From assembly GCA_037969155.1 (NCBI GenBank), contig JBBKWW010000088.1, positions 1-9,416 on the forward strand: a DNA stretch of 9,416 nucleotides. The letters run 5' to 3'. The position numbers and the translations under genes were made by a program. Shown here piece by piece: positions 5,144-9,416 of this stretch (its first letter is position 1; each line of letters starts with the position of its first letter). The stretch comes from JAYXXU01 sp037969155. Its GTDB lineage: Bacteria > Pseudomonadota > Gammaproteobacteria > Pseudomonadales > Moraxellaceae. Under the pieces are notes generated by a model. That model did no database searches. It was not told the origin of the DNA and saw nothing but the letters and a program-made list of their open reading frames with translations.

Positions 5144-6100
5144 GTGGGTTTTACCCAGATTATCCAGATATTTCTCGGCATCGAGTGCGGCCATACAGCC
5201 CGAGCCAGCCGAGGTAATCGCTTGGCGATAGACATGATCCGCCACGTCGCCCGCTGCAAAAATCCCTTCAATACTGGTCTGGGTGGCGTTGCCTTGTGTG
5301 CCGCTTTGCACGGTCAAATAACCATCTTGCATGGCCAGTTGACCCGCAAACATCGCGGTATTGGGTTTATGGCCAATCGCCACAAACAAGCCCTGTACCG
5401 CCACGTCTTGGCTGCTGCCATCAGTCATGTGTTGAATGCGCACCGCATTCACGCCACGCTGATCACCCAGCACTTGATCGACTTGATGATTCCAGATGAT
5501 CGAGATTTTACCGTCGGCTTGTTTGGCAAACAGATGGTCTTGCAGGATTTTTTCGGAACGCAAGCTGTCACGGCGATGCACCAAGGTGACGTGGCTGGCG
5601 ATATTGGACAAATACAAGGCTTCTTCGACCGCTGTATTACCGCCACCGACCACCATCACCGGTTGTTTTTTATAAAAGAACCCATCACAGGTCGCACAGG
5701 CACTCACGCCACGCCCCATAAAGGCTTGCTCAGACGCTAGCCCAAGATATTGCGCTGTCGCACCGGTCGCGATGATTAACGCATCACAGGTATATTCTTC
5801 GCTATCACCGACCAGCCGAAACGGCCGCTGCGAAAAATCGACACTGTTAATATGGTCATAGACGATTTCGGTGCCAAAGCGTTCGGCGTGGGCTTGCATA
5901 CGCTCCATGAGGGCAGGCCCCGTCAGATCATGCGGGTCGCCCGGCCAGTTATCGACTTCGGTCGTGGTGGTGAGTTGGCCACCGAGTTGCATGCCTGCGA
6001 TGATGACAGGGTTAAGATTGGCGCGTGCGGCATACACTGCGGCACTATAGCCAGCAGGGCCTGAGCCTAAAATTAACAGGCGAATATGACGTGCAGCCAT
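5138..6100 (-). CDS. trxB: Thioredoxin-disulfide reductase
   Basis: 320-residue cytosolic FAD flavoenzyme, the usual length (E. coli 321), which uses NADPH to reduce thioredoxin. In order: FAD-binding GSGPAGYSAAVYAARA (12-27), IAGMQLGGQL (34-43), NWPGDP (51-56), IATGATAQYLG (110-120), redox-active Cys135-Ala-Thr-Cys138 in SACATCDGFF, NADPH-binding VVGGGNTAVEEALYL (150-164) with HRR (175-177), and the second FAD motif GIFAAGDVADHVYRQ (279-293). No key residue is missing. GAAGGA, 7 bases before the ATG at 6098-6100, fixes the start. A TATAAT on the minus strand (6142 to 6137) is the likely -10, overlapped by one dyad, with a second dyad at the -35 position. It is first in a probable trxB-aat-bpt transcription unit and divergent from ftsK, recalling the E. 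coli trxB-lrp-ftsK order without lrp. Confidence 0.98.
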   Translation of the reverse strand: MAARHIRLLILGSGPAGYSAAVYAARANLNPVIIAGMQLGGQLTTTTEVDNWPGDPHDLTGPALMERMQAHAERFGTEIVYDHINSVDFSQRPFRLVGDSEEYTCDALIIATGATAQYLGLASEQAFMGRGVSACATCDGFFYKKQPVMVVGGGNTAVEEALYLSNIASHVTLVHRRDSLRSEKILQDHLFAKQADGKISIIWNHQVDQVLGDQRGVNAVRIQHMTDGSSQDVAVQGLFVAIGHKPNTAMFAGQLAMQDGYLTVQSGTQGNATQTSIEGIFAAGDVADHVYRQAITSAGSGCMAALDAEKYLDNLGKTHN

Positions 6101-6129
6101 GCAGAAGTCCTTCGTGATTCAGTAAATTT

Positions 6130-6171
6130 GTTGATGATTATAATCAACTCGTTGCTACTGCGCTGTAGCAA
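6130..6171. promoter_or_regulatory. Two adjacent dyads over the trxB promoter
   Basis: The first dyad is GTTGAT-N7-ATCAAC (6130-6148); its centre contains ATTATAAT, which offers TATAAT on both strands (minus 6142 to 6137 for trxB, plus 6139-6144). The second is TTGCTAC-N6-GTAGCAA (6152-6171), a perfect 7-bp inverted repeat with GCGC at its centre. With a 17-base spacer the trxB -35 would fall at 6160-6165, inside the second dyad. The layout suggests protein binding sites controlling trxB and perhaps the plus-strand side. No regulator is recognised from the sequences. Confidence 0.55.
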
Positions 6172-6235
6172 ATACAAGAATATGACGAAGTAGACGGTCG
6201 CTCAAAAATACGGCTGCACAGGTCAATTGCAGCAA

Positions 6236-6361
6236 ATGCGATCAAGTCGGTTGATGCAGGCGTATTTTGTTGCACTTTTCGGTATGATTGCTGGCGATGA
6301 GGTGGAGTCTGCGTCACTGTTGGCCGCTATACATGGCTGGCATGTGGCACAGTATCAATAA
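6236..6361 (+). CDS. Possible small protein, 41 residues, upstream of ftsK
   Basis: An open frame begins MRSSRLMQAYFVALFGMIAG (1-20) and ends in WHVAQYQ. It has a short hydrophobic patch (9-20) and an acidic stretch DEVES (21-25). It ends 26 bases before the ftsK ATG. No family is recognised, no Shine-Dalgarno precedes the ATG, and the frame is only open from a stop at 6191-6193. It fills much of the 287-base trxB-ftsK gap. It may be a chance frame in a leader region; low confidence. Confidence 0.2.
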   Translation: MRSSRLMQAYFVALFGMIAGDEVESASLLAAIHGWHVAQYQ

Positions 6362-6387
6362 TGGACGCTGGCTAGATTGAGACGTGA

Positions 6388-9300
6388 ATGAAGTTGTTTT
6401 TGGCTGAGTATGCTCAGCGATTATTGCTCAGTTTGTTTGTGGTGGCATTTGGCCTATATTTGCTGATAGCAACGTTGACCTATACGCCATTTGATCCTGG
6501 CTGGACGCATTTATCCAGTGATACTGAGTCGGTGACCAATGCCACCGGTGTGGCAGGGGCGTGGATTGCTGATCTGCTGTATGGCTTTTTAGGGCGAGCG
6601 GCGTTACTGGTGCCGCTGGTGCTGTTGCTGGAGGTGGTGCAGCTGTGGTGGCCGCATAGCTTTGTAGCACGGCCATTTCGATTGGCGGCGCAGTTGTTTT
6701 TGATTGTGGCGGTGGCCGCACTGTGCAGTCTACATGTCTATCTGCCTGCCGACACCATGAGTAACGCATCGGGCGGCATCGTTGGCTATGAGCTGGCGGG
6801 TAGTTTACTGGGTGTTGCCAATATCTGGCTGGTGACAGGGTTTTTAGTCAGCTTGCTGGTGTTGATGATGACATTGGCCTTTGGTATTCAGTGGTCACGC
6901 ACGCTTGAGGTTTTGGGGCGGTTACCGCCAGCAATCGCGGCTTTATTTGCCCGTCAGCCACTCGATGACGAGCCTGTGCGCCAGCCAGAAATCGATAGCC
7001 AGTTGAGTGATGCGCCTGCCGATTTGATCGCTGCGCTGCCTGCTGCTGAATTGCCGTTGGCTGTTGCAGAGGTATTGCCGCAATCGAGCGTTGATTTACC
7101 TGCGCCCGAACCTGAGCCTGAGCCAGTCAAGGCCGTTCCTGCTGAGTTTGGACACGCTACCGCGACCGAAAACGACAAGCCCGCACCGATATCCATTGAG
7201 TTACCTGACTCAACCGCGCAACGGATCAGTCCCGCGTTTAATTGGCAAGATCAGGATGTATTTCACGAGTTGTTACAAGCTGTGCCGACCCATCCAGTTG
7301 CAGATTTGACAGACAGTGGCCGGCCAGATTCATTTGATTTGGCGTTTTCATCGATTGATGCTGCCTTGAATCAAGCGGTAGTTGACGATGCCCCGCTTGA
7401 TCCCGTGGTGAGTGCTGATGTTACGAATGCTGATGCTGTTCGTGATCTGGAACTGCCTGCCGCTGCTATTGAGCCTGATGAAGCCGTCGTCGCCAGACAG
7501 CCCATGCTTGCTCGACCACCTGTTGTGACTGATCATGTCACAGCAGCGTTAGCAGAGCCTTTGCAGGAGCCGTTAGCAGAGCCGTTAGAAGAGCCGTTAG
7601 AAGAGCCGCTAGAACAGCCGTTAGCAGAGCAAGCGACTGTTGCCGCTGCTGTTCCAGTCACCGTGCAGCCTGAGCCTGTCGTAGCCGTTGTTCACAACGA
7701 GACGCTAGAGCCCGCGCAGATTCAACCGCTGTCAGCCGTCACCTCGATTGTGCCCGCTGTTATGCCCATCGCACCGCTGCCGCCCGAAGTTGAACCTGAT
7801 GTTAGCGCAGCACCTGAGCCTCATGCGATTAAGATCACCACATTAGCCGCCGAGGAGTTGCAGGATTTTGACGCGCCGTTAACTGATGCCAGTGGGCGTG
7901 TGCTGTCACGCTCAATGCAAGTCGCGGCACATCGAGCCACTTTATCGCCGTTACCCAGTTTGGACTTGCTGGATTTACCAGATCCTGATCGTAAGCCGAG
8001 TTATACGCCAGAAGAGCTATCGCGTTTATCTGAATTGCTCGAAATCAAACTATTAGAATTTAATATCAAAGGCCAGGTGATTGAGGCGCAGCCCGGCCCT
8101 GTGGTGACGCGGTTTGAGGTGGAGCTTGCGCCGGGTGTAAAGGCTAGCAAAGTAACGGGTATTTCTAAGGATTTGGCGCGGTCAATGTCGATGGCCTCGG
8201 TGCGGGTGGTCGAGGTGATTCCCGGTAAGCCGTATATTGGCATTGAAGTCCCAAACCAAAAACGCGAGATGGTGCGGCTGATTGAGTTATTGCGTGTGCC
8301 TGCTTATCGCGATCCCGCCTCAATGCTATCGATGGCAATGGGTAAAGACATTGCCGGTCGTCCAGTGTTGGCTGATTTGGCCAAAGCCCCACACATGCTG
8401 GTGGCGGGGACCACGGGTTCAGGTAAATCGGTCGCCGTCAACGCGATGCTGTTATCCATGCTGCTGAAATATAGCCCGCAGCAATTGCGCTTAATTTTGA
8501 TCGATCCCAAGCAGCTTGAACTGGCCAACTATGGCGATATTCCGCACTTGCTCACGCCCGTCGTCACCGACATGAAAGATGCGGTCAATGCATTGAACTG
8601 GTGTGTCGGCGAGATGGAGCGTCGTTATAAGTTGATGACGCTATTTAAAGTGCGCAAGATCGATGAGTTTAATCGTAAAGTCCTTGAGGCTGAGGAGCGC
8701 GGTGAAGACTTACTCGATCCACTGTGGAAAGCCTCCGACAGTGCGGTGCAAGATCGTCCACCACGCTTAAAAACCCTGCCGCTGATCGTAATTGTGGCTG
8801 ATGAATTCGCTGACATGATCATGCAAATCGGCAAAAAAGCCGAAGAGCTCATCACTCGTCTGGCCCAAAAATCCCGTGCCGCAGGCATTCACTTGATGCT
8901 GGCCACCCAGCGACCCTCAGTCGATGTGATTACCGGTTTGATCAAAGCCAATATCCCAACCCGTGTCGCGCTACGGGTCAACAGTAAAATCGACTCACGC
9001 ACGATTTTGGATGCCAGCGGTGCAGAGGACATGCTTGGGCATGGCGATATGCTGTTCTTAGGGCCGGGCAAAATTGAGCCGGAACGGGTGCATGGTGCAT
9101 TTATCAGTGATGATGAGGTCAACCGCATCTGTGACGCGTGGCGTGAGCGGGGCAGTCCGGATTATGTCGATGATATTTTGACCCCATTTGATGAGGATGG
9201 CGGTAAGTCGTCTGGCTATGCTGACTCGGGCGGTAGTGGCGAAGACAGTGGCCGTGATTTGATGTTTGATCAGGTGGTGGCCTTTGTGCTGGAAACTAAA

Positions 9301-9416
9301 AAAGTCTCTGCGTCATCGATTCAACGCAAATTTAGTCTCGGCTATAACCGCGCGGCGCGGATTGTCGATCAGATGGAAGATGCAGGGATTGTCAGCCCGA
9401 TGGGATCGAGTGGTAA
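6388..9416 (+). CDS. ftsK: DNA translocase FtsK (3' end truncated by the window)
   Basis: Membrane-anchored hexameric DNA pump at the division septum that moves chromosome termini, aligns dif sites and activates XerCD. 1009 codons are visible; the window ends at SPMGSSG, probably under 20 codons short of the stop. Four membrane segments lie at about 11-33, 64-88, 99-119 and 139-167. A Pro/Glu/Ala-rich linker (about 190-530) contains EPEPEPEP and a tandem EPL-rich repeat (390-413). The motor follows: alpha/beta region from about 538, Walker A GTTGSGKS (674-681), IDPKQLELANYGDIPHL, Walker B VIVADEFADM with Asp805-Glu806, and LATQRPSVDVITGLIKANIP. The C-terminal gamma winged helix (about 955 on) has FDQVVAFV and GYNRAARIVDQMEDAGIVSP, which reads KOPS sites. 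A TGA directly precedes the ATG at 6388, so no longer start exists; the ribosome site is weak. Shorter than E. coli FtsK (1329), mainly in the linker. Confidence 0.97.
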   Translation, partial: MKLFLAEYAQRLLLSLFVVAFGLYLLIATLTYTPFDPGWTHLSSDTESVTNATGVAGAWIADLLYGFLGRAALLVPLVLLLEVVQLWWPHSFVARPFRLAAQLFLIVAVAALCSLHVYLPADTMSNASGGIVGYELAGSLLGVANIWLVTGFLVSLLVLMMTLAFGIQWSRTLEVLGRLPPAIAALFARQPLDDEPVRQPEIDSQLSDAPADLIAALPAAELPLAVAEVLPQSSVDLPAPEPEPEPVKAVPAEFGHATATENDKPAPISIELPDSTAQRISPAFNWQDQDVFHELLQAVPTHPVADLTDSGRPDSFDLAFSSIDAALNQAVVDDAPLDPVVSADVTNADAVRDLELPAAAIEPDEAVVARQPMLARPPVVTDHVTAALAEPLQEPLAEPLEEPLEEPLEQPLAEQATVAAAVPVTVQPEPVVAVVHNETLEPAQIQPLSAVTSIVPAVMPIAPLPPEVEPDVSAAPEPHAIKITTLAAEELQDFDAPLTDASGRVLSRSMQVAAHRATLSPLPSLDLLDLPDPDRKPSYTPEELSRLSELLEIKLLEFNIKGQVIEAQPGPVVTRFEVELAPGVKASKVTGISKDLARSMSMASVRVVEVIPGKPYIGIEVPNQKREMVRLIELLRVPAYRDPASMLSMAMGKDIAGRPVLADLAKAPHMLVAGTTGSGKSVAVNAMLLSMLLKYSPQQLRLILIDPKQLELANYGDIPHLLTPVVTDMKDAVNALNWCVGEMERRYKLMTLFKVRKIDEFNRKVLEAEERGEDLLDPLWKASDSAVQDRPPRLKTLPLIVIVADEFADMIMQIGKKAEELITRLAQKSRAAGIHLMLATQRPSVDVITGLIKANIPTRVALRVNSKIDSRTILDASGAEDMLGHGDMLFLGPGKIEPERVHGAFISDDEVNRICDAWRERGSPDYVDDILTPFDEDGGKSSGYADSGGSGEDSGRDLMFDQVVAFVLETKKVSASSIQRKFSLGYNRAARIVDQMEDAGIVSPMGSSG
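7555..7626 (+). repeat. 12-bp tandem repeat in the ftsK linker (six units)
   Basis: Six consecutive 12-base units, consensus GAGCCGTTAGAA, encode Glu/Gln-Pro-Leu-(Gln/Ala/Glu). Units three and four are identical; the outer ones differ by a few bases. The unit is a multiple of three, so changes in copy number keep the frame and only alter linker length. Confidence 0.88.

Noticed and set aside
5144..5740. A 198-codon open frame on the plus strand inside trxB
   Set aside because: It is fully antisense to a gene with every expected TrxB motif; its translation shows no recognisable domain and is rich in His and Arg as antisense frames often are.
5905..5925. A possible KOPS motif (GGGNAGGG) near GAGGGCAGGCCC
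   Set aside because: The last base required does not match (GGGCAGGC), and a single chance near-match carries no orientation information.
6428..8528. Several minus-strand open frames of 62-113 codons opposite ftsK
   Set aside because: They lie antisense to a continuous FtsK reading frame; their Ser/Ala/Gly-rich low-complexity translations mirror the linker and motor codons.
1..9416. Mobile element, prophage, CRISPR array, toxin-antitoxin or defence system
   Set aside because: No transposase, integrase, regularly spaced repeats or matching gene pairs are present; every long frame belongs to a chromosomal family.

Overview
The window looks like ordinary chromosome of a gammaproteobacterium, most likely in the Pseudomonadales/Moraxellaceae area. 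That placement is an inference from protein wording (Aat, Bpt, FtsK, RimI), moderate G+C and gene order; no species can be named. No phage, insertion sequence, CRISPR array or defence system is visible. Nearly all of the DNA is explained by eight protein genes, a truncated ninth, one tRNA and short control regions.

Left part (1-2109, all minus strand): a NemR-like TetR-family regulator, a YqhD-type NADPH-dependent aldehyde reductase, and the first 31 codons of a YncB/CurA-type NADPH oxidoreductase. The same 15-bp palindrome, TAGACCAGTCGTCTA, lies just upstream of both the regulator and the reductase. The likely picture is a self-contained electrophile/aldehyde detoxification module: the regulator represses itself and the two reductases until a reactive carbonyl or oxidant modifies its conserved cysteine.

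Middle part (2110-3435): a tRNA-Gly with anticodon CCC and a good -10 box in front of it, a small four-helix membrane protein of the MAPEG family (minus), and rimI (plus), the N-acetyltransferase of ribosomal protein S18.

Right part (3456-9416): bpt, aat and trxB lie head to tail on the minus strand in transcription order trxB-aat-bpt. Divergent from trxB is ftsK on the plus strand, which runs off the right edge a few codons short of its expected end. Aat and Bpt together tag N-terminal Lys/Arg and Asp/Glu with Leu or Phe, creating the bacterial N-degron read by ClpS/ClpAP. The trxB-ftsK pairing with aat nearby recalls the E. coli region (aat, cydCD, trxB, lrp, ftsK), so this is an ancestral neighbourhood with genes lost or rearranged.

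The less ordinary points are the duplicated operator with an extra half-site at the yqhD promoter; a 17-position RNA hairpin between trxB and aat that pairs better on the transcribed strand; two adjacent dyads at the trxB promoter; non-ATG start candidates for aat; and a 12-bp tandem repeat in the FtsK linker. I do not see an undescribed multi-gene system here.
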